Both the position numbers and the translations under genes were made by a program. A DNA stretch of 64,000 nt from Trissonchulus latispiculum (lineage: Eukaryota; Nematoda; Enoplea; Enoplida; Ironidae). The stretch's first letter is position 1. Each line of letters opens with the position of its first letter. The notes below the pieces were generated by a model that was not told the DNA's origin, did not search any database, and worked only from the letters and a program-made list of their open reading frames with translations. The stretch is from NCBI GenBank assembly GCA_030248195.1, contig JASAND010023143.1:40018-104017 (forward strand), in the 5' to 3' direction. Positions 1-43,572 of the stretch are shown here, one piece after another.

Positions 1-15514
<15,514 letters not shown>

Positions 15515-16105
15515 GATTTCCTAACAATAGATCTATGAATAGCTGATTACATTAAATACACCTCGAAATAAAATCTTTTGCATGATCAAACAAGATCTGG
15601 AAAAATAGAAATAAAGTATAGCTAAACTGATATTGTGTAGATTCAAGCGGACTTTTTTCGGATACGCGCCGTGTCAAGTTCCACGACGGACTGTCCCCCC
15701 AACCTAGCCCGCTTAGTATTGGAACCGGAGGCAATTCTTGGCTTTCTCTTGGCAGTTCTCTAATGGCTGCCATGTATGGGAAACCATGACGACCAACCAA
15801 CTCAACGACAACAAGCGGACTTTTCGATGCCCTTATTACGAATATGACAGGGACTAAAGCTTATGACGAAAACTGATAATTGATAATTACTGAAGCCGAT
15901 TTCTTTTTGAGGCCAAGACTTGCTAAGGAAAACTTTAACGTGCCAAGCCTTAAATCCACTTTTCCAAACGATTGTAAAGCAGGTATGATCCTAACCGCGC
16001 ACTCAGTTGTTCAGAATGTTTGACACTGAAACTAGGAGCGCACTTTGGTGGCCCCTCCCGAAACCAGATGTAAAGAAAAATTTATTATAGCGCGGACATA
16101 ATTAA
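15515..16105. other. Region upstream of BLM, no promoter element recognised
   Basis: AT-rich sequence 5' of the BLM start codon. It should hold the BLM promoter and 5' UTR, but no TATA box or initiator could be assigned with confidence. A possible 82-codon frame at 15552-15800 (minus) has no recognisable content. Confidence 0.4.
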
Positions 16106-16780
16106 TAGTAATGGGCACTGGATATCCGGTTAAGTTTAATATCCAGATATCCGTGCACATTTTTTACAGCCACCTCACCCCAGTCGGTGCTCCGGTTAGG
16201 GGTAGTGCCAGCTTAGAACGTATGCATTTTTGAGGGAAGGGGATGCTGACACTGAATAATTGCCATAGCATACCCGAGGTGTTCTACAAGGCTATCAGAA
16301 CGTCCATTACGTACACCGTAATGGAGGTGCTGTGGTAGCTCCACCAGAGAGGCGGTCACCCCTTGACAATCTCGGTAAATTGCCCAGGAGGGATATTTGA
16401 AATAGGGTGCTAGAGCTTATTTTTTGTTCAAGCTCTAGACTTGACATGATCCTCCACTTGTAGCGCAGTAAGAAACCACTGCGCTACGGGAGGTTCCCGT
16501 GTACATTTCAGTCAAAACAATGAAAAATGAGCAAATTTTTGACAGAAATTTCCAAAATTGTAAAATATTTTTCAAAAATTCCACGGAAAATATTTTTGAA
16601 ACGTTGGTTACAGCTTGGTTGCATGATAGGCATTCACAGCCTGCCGAAAAATTGAAAATTTAACTGCAAAACCGAAAAATTTTCTTGAAGTTAATTTTGG
16701 AATAGGCGGATAACCAGACATCCGTTAACGCAAAATAGGCGGATATCCGAATATGAAAAAATATCCGGTGCCCATCACTA
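16106..16780. mobile_element. hAT-like MITE with TAGTRATGGGCA termini
   Basis: Left end TAGTAATGGGCACTGGATAT and right end complement TAGTGATGGGCACCGGATAT, with a perfect 8-bp target duplication ATAATTAA at 16098-16105 and 16781-16788. Terminal sequence and duplication length are typical of hAT. A fragment of the same end recurs at about 39282-39300. The interior holds several short perfect hairpins (see findings). Confidence 0.88.
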
Positions 16781-16927
16781 ATAATTAAAAATTCAAAATT
16801 TTTCGCGCCTTCAGGGCGAAATTGACTTCATTTTTGGCTTAAAGTTATTTTAGCGTTTCCTTTGGCGCGAAATTTACTCAATTTTTGCTTATTTGCCTTT
16901 CTAACCCGATTTTAAAAAGCTTCAATT

Positions 16928-16956
16928 CTGGGGGACTTCGCCCCCCAGACCCCCAA
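16928..16956. repeat. Dispersed G6/C6 hairpin
   Basis: CTGGGGG-ACTTCG-CCCCCCAG followed by ACCCCC. The same pattern with a different loop occurs at 21421-21450, 21702-21729 and 41198-41228. Probably an end or internal structure of a dispersed repeat. Confidence 0.5.
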
Positions 16957-17604
16957 ATTTTTCTGAGGTCCGCCCAGCGAAATGTGCGCCACTGACTGAA
17001 GCCGTTACTGAATGTAGTTTTGCCTCAGTATTCCCTCAAGATTTTAGCTGCGAATCTGTGATTTCGCTAGTGGTTGCATTAACAGCAAGTTGTACATTAC
17101 ATGCAATCTGAAGGCTAGAAACCGGTCCTTCGTAAAAAGAATTAAAATTGGAACTCCGACTGAAACAATCTAAAATCGGCTGAAATATTAGTCAATGGCA
17201 ATCCAAAGTACACCTAACCCAGACTAGGCATAAGTTAACGGATGAGTGGATGGAATAGTTGACATCCTTTCGGTCTTCTCATATTTGGCCAAACTTCAAA
17301 ACATTTAAAGCTATTGTAATATCGTATTAATCTTTTGAAAAAAAGCTTCCATAGTTCTTAGCCACACACTACTTCGAAAAACATTCATGTAAGCTCCGGC
17401 CGATAGGAAGGTACGATCCGGTCCAATCCGATCAACCGACAACAATACCGACGACGGATCATTAAATTTGTTTGAAAGTTTAAATTAAATTTGTTCAAGT
17501 CAAACTCTAACAGTGCCATCCCGTTGTAGCCCGCCATCGTGTCTTCAACTAAGTATACGTGCGTTTATACAAGCACCTACTTATGTCTTACCTGCACCTA
17601 CCTA

Positions 17605-18190
17605 ATATGGATTAGAGCCTTCTTGAGTGGTCGCCTTCAACGGGTTAAATTGAAAACGTCTACGTCTTCGTGTTTACCTGTTACGAGTGGACAGTTCCCC
17701 AAGGTTCGGTGTTAGGTCCAATTTTATTTGTAATATATATTAATGATCTGCCAGAAAACTTGACGATTGAAACCCGTCATTTTGCCGATGATGTAAAATT
17801 TTTTACAGTAGTAAACCGGAATAATGGCGTAGATGTCCTTCAGGCAAATTTAGATTTAGCGAAGGACTAGACTAGTAAGTGGCAAATGAGTGCTGCTGTG
17901 AGTAAATGTGGTGTTTTGCATACTGGATATCGTAATGCTAAGCGTGCATATGCTTTGGGTGGGGAAGGTATCGTTGAAGTTAATATTATGCGGGATCTTG
18001 GTATACTAATTAGTGATGATTTAAGTTTTTCAAAACACATTAGTTTTTTAAGAGCAAAGGCAAATCAGCGAGTTGGCATTGTATTTCGAAGTTTTCACAG
18101 AGGAAACATTAAACTGCAAGTAAAATTATTCGTAACATATGTGCGGCCTATCCTTGAATATTGCACTCAGATTTGGTCCCCGTATCCCCG
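17605..18190 (+). pseudogene. Reverse transcriptase fragment of a CR1/L2-like non-LTR element
   Basis: Pieces of an RT in different frames: WIRAFLSGRLQRVK at about 17605, then PQGSVLGPILFVIYINDLP and FADDVKFF (from 17690), an in-frame TAG at about 17868, then KCGVLHTG and YVRPILEYCTQIWSPY to 18190. The frame changes and stop show decay. 5' truncated. The C-terminal part continues at about 19686, so later insertions split it. Confidence 0.8.
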
Positions 18191-18840
18191 TATTTTCAGG
18201 GGGGTTGTACCTCAAGAATAAATTTGTGAAATTTTTTGAAAAATTGTTAATGTTTTGAAATTGTACTGTCAAAACTGATTTTTTCCGGCTATTTTTGGTT
18301 ACCCCTTGGCCATTTTTTCGTTACCCCTTGTCCCCGACGGCGATAGGGCTTGTACCTTGTCCGGGTTGGGGGGGGCTTGGACCCCCCCCCCAGACCCCCC
18401 CCGCGTTAACCTATGCTGACAACACCACCTTCCATTTACCAATTTTTTGAGAAGACACTCAATTTCCGACTACATCCCATCGGGCTCTCATCTTTTCTAT
18501 GAGGTTAATATTCAGATATGTAAGCTGGTTAAAGTTTTCATTCGGCGCCCGTATCGGTTACGTCTAAACGAAAGTGCCCGTCTTTCATCAATTACAATTG
18601 GAATTTTAGAACAGAAGATTTCAAAAATTCGTTAAAATTAATTTAGAGACATTTTCACAACTGCATTTTGGTAAACACACAAAATTACTTAACAAAATTT
18701 GAAAAATCAGAAGCATGAAAACAAAAAATTACGAAATTCCAGAATAAAGGAAGTAGAATTTTTCCCTTGCAATACATGTTCCTAATTTTTCAAGTATGTT
18801 TAACATTTAGTTTTTGTTTTAACTCAGACGGGATAATGGG
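18191..18840. other. Insertion-derived sequence between RT fragments
   Basis: Contains G/C runs near 18360-18410 like the MITEs elsewhere. A piece at 18490-18640 reads QICKLVKVFIRRPYRLRLN, which may be the RT C-terminal region or another element. No paired termini found. Confidence 0.4.
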
Positions 18841-19573
18841 TGGCTTGCACCAGTCGTGTTTATCTCCCGTTTAAACTAAACTTGAGTTTAAACTCGTGTT
18901 TAGTCATTAGTAGGCTTGCACCAGTCAAGTTTAACTTAAACTGGAGTTTAAAATTTGTGTATTTAAACACCACCTACTGGAAATTTAAACTTGAGATGGA
19001 CCAGGTTTAAGGTCATGTTTAAGGCAAAAATGACAGTTGCTTGTTGTTTTTGACGTCGGATACAAAAAATAAGAAATCATTAAAATTGTTAACACAGTAA
19101 TTTTATTAACACCGTCTGAAAATTTACTTTTCTGACGGAAAAATGGTTACTTTAATTTTTCATCATTAACCTGTCAGTACATGCTCATCCTCAAAATAAG
19201 TACTTTGAAAATAATTGATTTATGCTGAGGAAGCAAAAGACGCTTTCTTTTTTTATAGCCTCCTGTTTAACGTCAGGTTTAAGTTTATTGAAAGTTCTGT
19301 TAAATGAAGTCCGATTTAAACCTCACGTTTAGCTGCTGTTTAGTTTAAAATTCTAACTTTTTATTGGCCAAATTTATCATTGTGATTGGAATTGCGGAAC
19401 TAAAACGTGACCAAGTCAATTTAAGTCGTGTTTAAATTTAAACACGAGTTTAGTTAAGCAGCAGTTAAACATCACTTGAGCAAGTGATTAAAATTTAAAC
19501 TTAAACAGGAGTTTAAGTAAACACGAGTTTAAGGGTTATTCATGAATAAACTAAACACGACTGGTGCAAGCCA
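18841..19573. mobile_element. MITE with GGCTTGCACCAGTCGTG termini and TTTAAAC repeats
   Basis: Left end TGGCTTGCACCAGTCGTGTT (18841) and its complement ending at 19573 are perfect over more than 20 bp. A second, diverged copy of the terminal motif lies at 18912. The whole 733 bp is studded with AGTTTAAAC/CTTAAACT-type motifs in both orientations. No target duplication seen. It splits the CR1/L2-like element. Confidence 0.8.
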
Positions 19574-19685
19574 GCTTTAAACTCCTGCAAAAAATTATTC
19601 TAGTCCATTTTTAAGAGTGGAACCGGCCGGTTCCAAATCCTATCGGTTCCGGTTCCAACCGGTTCTAGTGGAACCGGTCCCAACT

Positions 19686-20055
19686 CTACTTAAATTGACT
19701 TACAAAGAACGGCTTCTACGGTGTGGTTTGCAATCTTTAGAACTGAGGCGCCTTTTGTATGATCTTCATCTCATGCATATTGTTTATAATGCTTATGATT
19801 GTTCATTTGATGAGTATTTTACTTATTCGTCTGACGCAGGGACGAGGGGCCATAACTGCTTTACACATCAGACCTAGGCAGTTTCGGAAATCTAAAACTG
19901 GACATCCTTTCTTTTATAGAATTTGTAATGTTTGGAACTCATTACCTGATAACGTAGTAACACGTTCTTCGCTGAGTATGTTTAAGGAAAAGCTTTTCAA
20001 TGCAGAATCTCAGCTAAAAACGTTTATGCGGGGGCGTGCGTTACAAGTACTTTAG
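19686..20055 (+). pseudogene. C-terminal fragment of the CR1/L2-like retrotransposon
   Basis: LTYKERLLRCGLQSLELRRL (first frame), then after a frame change FFYRICNVWNSLPDNVV and a stop at about 20055. This resembles the conserved tail of CR1/L2-type RT proteins (compare the same tail at 25874-26239). Likely the 3' continuation of 17605-18190. Confidence 0.75.
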
Positions 20056-21215
20056 TCCTTTGCATGTCACAGGTCTGTATATAAATATATCTTGAGGAAA
20101 ATCACGTAGTACGTATATACGTACATTCTTGTACAGTCTTTTCAAACTAGTAGATATAGACTCTTTTGACTTAACCGTGTGCCGACCAAATTCTTGCGTC
20201 ATATGTATTGAATGCCTACTAATCCTGTCACGGCGTAGCCGCTTGTACACATCAGCATCGATGTGACAGATGCAATACCTGTTGTATGTGGACGCGGCAT
20301 CGGGGTTGGGCGGCCGCGGGGCTAAATCACATCTTTGTAATAAAGAATAATATAACACGGCGTGATTTGCTCGGGATTAAAAAAGTCCGACACTTGCAAA
20401 CGGGTAAGAAAATACACAACGTAGCTTTCCAGGCAATACACCATTTCTAACCAAACCAAGATCTTGAAAAATAAATTTCCAATCACACTCCAAACTGCAG
20501 CAATTTATTCAATTTAAAATATTTATTTATCAAGAGCTTAATACAACAACTGACAGCCAATTTTCAAGATAGTGCTCATATAACAAAAGCAGCAGGCATA
20601 AACAATATCGTTGTTAAAAGATAGATTTAGTGTATTTGCAGATGAAAGCGATCATCAACCACCAATGTTGATTGCACCGTCCTATTCTACGACACCCATA
20701 AATACGTATTCTTGACTCCACAAACCCAACCCCAATGGTGCTTCTACCAAACTATGTATTACATTATATTTAAGTAATATGCATACATAACAAGTAAGCA
20801 TTAATGGATAACATTGCATTACACAACATGAATAATAAATAGTTAGCTACAATAAAACAAGCATTCAGCAACAACAAAGTGCAACAATGAAGAATGAACA
20901 GGAATAAAAATGGATGAGCGAAGACTATAAAAACAACTGACAAAATCAATCAGCAGGTCGAAAATCCAGGAACCATCTTACAGTCACACAACCGACACAG
21001 TACAGACAAGTGGAACAGCTCTCGAATATAACCAGATAATTTCCCGTACTGCTCAAGACTTTTCAGTAGCTTCACAAGCTAAGAATTTTCTGAAAATTCA
21101 ACAGTTCAGGATACATTGGCTGCAGTCATTCAGAAGTAACAAACAGCCAACTTGCAAAGGAAGCTGTAAGTGAAAACAGACCCATTCCACCTACCCCATA
21201 ATCCAAACTGTGTTA
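20056..21215. other. Intergenic, no feature recognised
   Basis: AT-rich unique-looking DNA. No exon-like open frame with splice sites or repeat structure was recognised. Confidence 0.5.
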
Positions 21216-22719
21216 GGGTCGATGTTATCAAACATCTCAACCCATGGTTTTTTTTTGCGTCAGGGGCTGCGTCATGGCGCAAATTTTTTTCGTGTGACGC
21301 AAATGAAATTAGCCCTGACGCAAGCCTGGCGCAGCTGGATTTGAACCTCAACTAGAGGCAAAATTGTGCAAACTTGCTGGAAAAATTGTGTTTCAAACAA
21401 GATAATTCTAAAAATTTTCTGCGGGGGGCTGCGCCCCCAGACCCCCGCATGTCTGCCTTCTTACTTGTTGCTGAGTGCTAAGATGACTGACAAACTAACA
21501 TTTTAATTAATCATTGCATATAAGGGCGCATGTAGCAGCGGCAACAGCTTGCAAGTCTTGCAGATGTAGCACTTAAAAATATTTTAATATATATACATTC
21601 GATATTCCAAAAACCGGCCATACTTAATACCACATCAACTGGTCGCGAAAATGCTCTAAATTAATTCCTGGGAGAGTCTTAATTGCAAAAATTCTTCAAC
21701 TTCTGGGGGGCGGAGCCCCCCAGACCCCCGTGTTGGTTCTTTCTCTAGATCTTAATGCTTCACACATTAAAGTCGTCTTTAAAGATGCAAAATTTGAAAA
21801 ACAGGTGAAAAATGTGTTTAATGCTGTGTATTGATGGTTAAATAGTTAAATATTGGTTACACATTAAAATAATGTTTAAAATACTTATTAAATTGTTTAA
21901 AAATAAATTTTATTTTTGACGCAGTGACCCCAGTTCCTGACGCAATAAATTTTTTCCTGACGCAGCATTGGCGCAAATCGTGAAACCAAAAAAAACCCTG
22001 TACCCGGGTTGAAACCTCAACCTGGGTTGAGATTGGGGTTGAAAATTTCGACCAATGTTATCAAAACAGGGTTGAAACAACAGGGTTGGGGTTGAAATTG
22101 GGGTTGCGTTCCAACCCAGTGTTATCATTATATTTGGGTTGAAAATTTGGATTGAAATGGCTAAATCTCAACCCTGCTCAGTGAGGAGGGTTGAGATTTC
22201 AACCCGGGTTGAAACAACAGAGAAGACACTTTCCTTCTAGTCTTACAATAATATTTTTTATATTTTTAAAAGAACATTTAATGGTACGTATATCTATTAA
22301 TTCTTTGGTCTTTAAAAGTAAGTTTAAAATATATATCTCATAACTCCATTGGTGATGAGGACATTATTGAAAACAAAGTGATTTATTCAAGTTTTGTTTC
22401 AGCAAGCTTATGCATTACTTTTTTCCATTCCAATCACTGTTTGCTTGGTATTTTGTCATTTACGATAAGCTAGCGTAACTGTGAATCGTTGGCTAGACCC
22501 TCAAAGGAAAGGCTACTGGTGGTTTCTGAAAATGGGGTTGAAATCTGGGTTGAATCGGGGTTGAAACTGCTCAACCCGGGTTAAGCTAACCCAACCCCAA
22601 AAAACAATGATAACATAGGGTTGAGCAGCGGGGTTTAGCCAACCCGAAAATTTTAGGGTTGAACCCGAAAATGGGTTCAACCCGGGTTGAACTCAACCCG
22701 CTTTTGATAACATCGGCCC
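21216..22719. mobile_element. MITE with GATGTTATCAAA termini and GGGTTGA repeats (interrupted)
   Basis: GGGTCGATGTTATCAAA at 21216-21232 and its complement at 22703-22719 (16 of 17 match). The right half is full of GGGTTGA/TCAACCC and TGTTATCA/TGATAACA motifs in both orientations. A second element is nested at about 21245-21997. Confidence 0.72.
21245..21997. mobile_element. Nested TIR element with GACGCA motifs
   Basis: Left end GGTTTTTTTTTGCGTCAGG and right end ending CCAAAAAAAACC are inverted. GACGCA/TGCGTC motifs recur near both ends (21255-21325 and 21915-21990). It interrupts the GGGTTGA-rich MITE. It contains two copies of the dispersed G6/C6 hairpin (21421 and 21702). No coding frame. 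Confidence 0.6.
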
Positions 22720-23451
22720 CAGAAAAGATCTAGTCAGTCATAGAATAAGGTCACCAAGGAGGGGCAATCCCGATCCCCCTCTTTGACGTGGAAAAAACTT
22801 TCTTTCTCAAATATCAGTATCGGAAACATTCCCTTTTTAAGTTATGACACCTCTTTTAGTAGTTTTAGAATACAGGTGGTCGCCACTCAAAAAATATACA
22901 AATTGCATATTATTAAGCCGCCTCACGAAAGGTCAAGTATATAAAAGTACGAGTGACATACAGTTCGCAGTTTCACGTAGCAGACACCGTCAACTGATTT
23001 TAGCAGAACACACTCCATGAGAAATCCATAAATCAAAAACAATGCTACTGTTTGGCCGCTGAAGCAGCACATTTCAGGCAATACATAAATCGAATATCGA
23101 TCACAGGCTGCAGTCCAAGAATGGTCCTCTCAAAATTACGACTCTATAGCTGATGTGATAATTAATGGGGTTTTTTACATTACATACAACTGACCAAATA
23201 CTAAAAAAGTATTTTAACTTATATAAAACACGATCCAAGAAATCCCCGCCATCACAACAATTTTCCGAAATTTGCTTATTCAGAAACGCAAAAAAGCAAC
23301 ACAAAACACGAAAATAAGGAAATTGCAACTAAAGCATCACATTTACTTTAATTTAGGCATAATAATATAACAATAACACAAAGCAAGAGAACAACATAAA
23401 TTATCACAAGTTCAAAAAGATCAAGGATATCATACATAGATGATCATCGGC
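22720..23451. other. Rab6 3' flank
   Basis: Region downstream of the Rab6 stop codon, presumably including its 3' UTR. No polyadenylation signal could be assigned with confidence and no other feature is seen. Confidence 0.4.
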
Positions 23452-38745
<15,294 letters not shown>

Positions 38746-39205
38746 CATAGGTGTAACGGAGATTTGTGGTGGGGGTCTTTCCTCCCCCAAATTTTGGGGG
38801 GGGCCCTCTGGAGACCCAACCCTCCCCCCCTCCCCCAAAACGTTTTCTATTTGTATGCCAAAAATCGCATTTTCAGCCGTTTCTAATGTCAATGAACATT
38901 CAACAATGAAGCAACTTTGACATTAGACATTGTTTTTAAACTCGAAAACATGACAGCCAACATGTTTCCAAGTCCAAAATAAAGTCAATAATGAGTCAGA
39001 AAGCCCATAATACAGTTAAAAACGTGCATTTCCCGCAATGATAAACACTTTAAGCCTAAAATGTGGGCACTTTTGAAAAATTTGCAAAATTTACCCTAAA
39101 AGTACCCAATTTTTGGCAGTTGGGGGGACTTCCCCCCCCAAATTTCTGGGGGATTGAGAAAATGGCTGGGGGCTACCCCCCAACCCTCCCCGCCTTACAC
39201 CTATG
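38746..39205 (+). mobile_element. hAT-like MITE, CATAGGTGTAA family, copy 1
   Basis: CATAGGTGTAACGG at the left and TTACACCTATG at the right, with a perfect 8-bp target duplication CCTTTATC at 38738-38745 and 39206-39213. 460 bp. Long G/C runs near both ends and a conserved AT-rich middle (GACATTAGACA, AACATGTTTCCAAGTCC). Confidence 0.9.
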
Positions 39206-41546
39206 CCTTTATCAAAATTTAGCTACTCCTTATGGTTCAAAAAAGCTTTCGTCTGCGATCCGGCTGAAGTTGCCACCAGTAGTGATGGGCACTGGATATC
39301 CGTATAATATCCGATAGTTAATTGGTGTTAAACGTGTTTTTCTTGTATTTAGAGCCAAACTAGACTAGAATAAGCATTTTTGGACAAATTGAAATTTTGG
39401 CTTGAAATGGCACCATGTCCCATTTTGACCCCCTGGACCTCCCATAACAGATCGAACCCAGGTAAAATCTATACCAATTTAATCTACATATAGGCTCTAT
39501 TAAACAAATGTATGTATTCGTTTGACCATTCCTGCTAATGCTTAGAAAAATTTTCAACTTTGAAAAGTGGGTTTTTTTCCCGCATGTGGGTTTTTCCCGC
39601 CAACTCTAGGTCACCCCCAGGTCGCACCGGAGGGGTTAGAGCAGTGTAGCATATATCATTATGATGCGCAAAAGATGCCCTACACATACATACAATCCGC
39701 TTTGGTCTAAGTCTTTCCAGTAGTTCAGGGTGGCCAGGCAAAGTTTGCCAAATTTCGGTACTTGGACGGACCAAAATTTTCGAAAATTTCAAAGTCCCAA
39801 AAAATTTGCTGGGAAGCAGTGGGAGCGACAATACACCCTCCAGGGTTATTTTGGATGCTCTTCAAGATAGGCTATTAAAATCCTAGATAGCTCATACGGG
39901 TAAGCCCACACTGGGGGTGGGTTTTTCCCGCATTGGCCAGTGGGTTTTTTTCCCGCTTGACTATAAGCTTTCTGACTCATTATTGATCTTATTGTGGACC
40001 GTTGTTGCTGGCAATCAAGTTTTCTTGTTTAAAAACAATGTCTAATGTCAAAATTACTTCATAGGCATTGGAAACGGTTGAAAATGCGATTTTTAGCATA
40101 AAATAGAAAATTTTGGGGGGAGTTTCCGCCCGCCAGAGGGCCCCCCAAAAAAGTTGGGGGGAGCAACCATAGGTGTAACGGGGATTTGGTTGGGGGCCGG
40201 GAGTGGCAGGGCAAAAAATCTACGGGGGTCCCGACGGATGGTGGGGGACCCCCTAAATTTTCTATTTTATGCCATGTTTGGCCACTTTTTGGCCAAAAAT
40301 CTGGGGGGAGGTAGCAAAAATCTGAAAATCTGGGGGGGTCGCCCGCCAAACCCCCCCCCTGTGTTTTTTTTGCGAAAAAAATTGCGAAATTCCGCACTTT
40401 TTTTGAAAATTCCGCAACTTTTTTCGGAGCTCTGCGTAAAGTTCCGCAAAAATTTTTGGCCTCGAATAGAAATTTTCAGCTATTTCTGATACTATATCCA
40501 CGTGTTTCCGGTACTTTTTCCTGAAAATTTCAAAAAAATTTTAGCGCCTTCGGCGCGTATTTCTGTATTGTAGACACCTTTCAGTCTTATGATAGGACTC
40601 TTGTCCGAGATATGTAGAATACTTTGTAGTGAAAGCTTATCCAATAAAATTCTTTTCGCATAAAATAATTTCCTAAAATACCTGAAGAAGTACACGCGTA
40701 CACATAGTAACCACTCTAGTAAGATGATAATTGATAACCACTCTGAGCATGTGTTGAATAGGATCGTGGATATATATATATACGTATGTACTTACATACA
40801 TAGGTACGTACATAACCTGTTTAGACACCAAAGGGCACAACAATAACCCAAAATCATTGCTAAATCGCTCGAAAAATTAGATTTTCAAGCTTGAATTTTC
40901 CGGAAACATCTAGCTTTTGCTCGAGGCTGTCACCCCCAGACCCCCATTTTTAAATTTGTGTTTTTTATCTCGGTGTTGTGCTTCATTATGATTGCTCTGT
41001 TCTTTCTATTTTTACGATTTTTCCGAAATCTTTCTATATATCTCCTTTTAATTTTAAAATGTTGTATATAAATACTCCCAAACCAAATTTTATACTAATT
41101 ATTCTCTGTGGCAGCTTTGGTTTTTCTGGCTGCCGAAATCAAAATTTTCAGCGTTTCCATTAAGGATTTTTTACAGTTTTACAAAATTTTCTCAGCTTCT
41201 GGGGTGCTCCTCCCCCCAGACCCCCCGCATTTTCTCCTGTAACTTTATTTTCTTGCCAAAAACACACGTATATACATACACATGTTTCGACTTTGGAAAG
41301 TTGTATAGTTATATAGTTGTATATAACTTGGTTATACTATTCGTTAAATGTTAAAAATGCGTTCAAATACAACATAATCAATAAAATTCATTAGTTATCA
41401 TTGCAAAACTAAAAAATAGGAATTTCGCAATTTTTTGCGAAGTTCCGCAAAAAATTTTGGAGGACTGCGTAAAAGTTCGCAAAAAGTTTCGACGAAAAAA
41501 AACACAGCCCCCCCTACATAGGTGTGTTAGGGGGGAGGGTGGGGGC
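39206..41546. other. MITE remnants and AT-rich DNA
   Basis: Includes a TAGTGATGGGCACTGGATAT end fragment (39282-39301) and a reversed CATAGGTGTAA-family part at 39960-40167 abutting another start of the family at 40168. A dispersed G/C hairpin lies at 41198-41228. No genes. Confidence 0.6.
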
Positions 41547-42068
41547 CATAGGTGTAAGGTGGGGGGGGTGGGGGTGGGGGTAGCCCCCCCAAGCCATTTT
41601 TCAACCCTCCCCCAAATCTTTTTGGGGGGGACGTCCCCCAACTGGGGGGGGGGTAGTCGCGCCGAAGGCGCGAAAAATGGCCAAAAATTGGGTATGTGTA
41701 GGGTAAATTTTGAAAAAATTTTCAAAAATGTCGAAATTTTTGGCTTGAACTGTTTATTATTATGAGAAATACACGTTTTTAACAGTATTATGGATCTTAT
41801 GACTCAATATTGACCTTATTTTGGACTTGGAAACATGTTGGCAATCAAGTTTTTGAGTTTAAAACCACTGTCTAATGTTAAAATTACTTTATGGTTAGAA
41901 GTTTTTCATCATTAGAAACGGCTGAAAATGCGATTTTTGGCATTAAAAATGAAAAATTTTTGGGGGAGGGTTGGGGGGGCTCGGGGCCTCGGGGGGGTCG
42001 CCAGAGGGGGCCCCCCAGAAAATGTTGGGGGGGAGCCTCCCCCACCCCAAATCTCCGTTACACCTATG
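41547..42068 (-). mobile_element. hAT-like MITE, CATAGGTGTAA family, copy 2 (reverse)
   Basis: CATAGGTGTAAGG at 41547 and CCGTTACACCTATG ending at 42068, with the family's conserved middle in reverse orientation. Flanks are G-runs, so a target duplication cannot be judged. Confidence 0.78.
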
Positions 42069-43572
42069 GGGGGGACCCCTCCCCCCAAATGGAGGGGCAT
42101 AGTTTCCTTTGGGGGGGTTGGGGGGTGCTCCCCTCTCCAAAATTTTTGACCAATTTTACCCCCTCCCAGAATTTTTGAGATACCCTCCACCAACTTTCGG
42201 CTACCCCCCCCCGAACCCCCCCCCAGCGATTTTTTGAGGCAAAAAGTTAGCTAAATTTGGCCAAAAAATGGTCATTTTTTTAAAAAATTTTCTAAAATTT
42301 TGACTTAAAATCAATTTGAAACGGTGCAAAAACGCCTAAACCGTTGAAAACAGGCCTTATTTTGAAGAAAAAGGGTTAAATTACAGGAAATTTTACATTT
42401 TTTGGCCATTTTTCGAACTTTCTGAGGTCCGAATTGTTGGGGGGGGGGTACCCCCCGCCCCCATCACATGTCTTGGGTCGACCACCAACCTTCCAAGATT
42501 TACCCCCAAACCCAAAGTTCCAGGGAAACTATGTGGAGGGGTCGCCCCTTCCCCCAAATCGACTTTTTCAGACCCCTCCCCCTAAAATTTTTCAAACCCC
42601 TACCTAAATTTTTGAAAATTTTTAGCTAAAAATTCGAAATTTTTCCAAAAAATTCCAAAAATTAGCGAAAAATTGCTAGAATTCGCTTAATTAAGCTAAA
42701 AATCGTTAAAAATAGCTGTAAATTGAGAAAAAATTTTCACCGACCCCCCCTCGAAAATTTTTCTTACCCTCCCCCAAATCGACTTTTCGCGACCCCCCCT
42801 CCCCCTTTTTTCGCCAAACCCCCCTCCCTACTTTTTTCTGAGAACCCCCACCCCCACTTTTTTCGCCAGCCACACCTACATGCCCCCCTTACACATCTAT
42901 GGGGCCGGGCCCCCGGGGGGTTGGGGGAGTATCCCCAGTGGCGGCGCGGCGCCCCCCCTTTGCGATTTGGGCCCCTCCCTTTGGGGTGTCGGGATCGGGC
43001 CCCCCTTGAAAAATTTTTCAGCTGTTTATATGCATAATTTGAGTGTTTTTCAAAGAAATTTTTTTAAAAAAATCGGCAACTTTCTGCTAAAAATCGAAAA
43101 ATTTTTGCTAAAAATCGACAAATTTTTGCAAAAATTTGAGAATTTTTGGGCAAATGAAGGTAAAATTTGCTAAAATGCGGCACAAATTTTGGATTTCCCA
43201 AAAAAAGGTCGCCGGATGTTAGGATTCGGGCCCCCCCCTTCAAAAAATCCTGGCGCCGCTACTGGGTATCCCCCCCAAAATTTTTGACCAACTTTACCCC
43301 CCCCCCCGGATTTTTTTGACTATCGCTCCCCCACTTTTGGTTCCCCCCCCCCCGAACCCCCCCCTCCCAAGCACTTTTTTGGGGCCAAAAAGTAAGCTTA
43401 ATTGAGCTAAAAAATGGTCATTTATTGAAAAATTTTCGAAAATTTTGGCTTAAAATCAGTTTAAAACGGTGTAAAAACGACAAAAACGATAAAAACNAGC
43501 CTTTTTTGACAAAAAAAGCGNTAAAATACAGAAAATTTNGCGTTTTTAGGCCATTTTTTTGGATTTCCTGAG
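42069..43572. other. G/C-run-rich decayed MITE sequence
   Basis: Alternating C runs, G runs and AAAATTTT stretches, with degenerate family termini (for example TTACACATCTATGG near 42890). Three undetermined bases occur at 43497-43539. Open frames here are artefacts of the runs. Confidence 0.55.
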
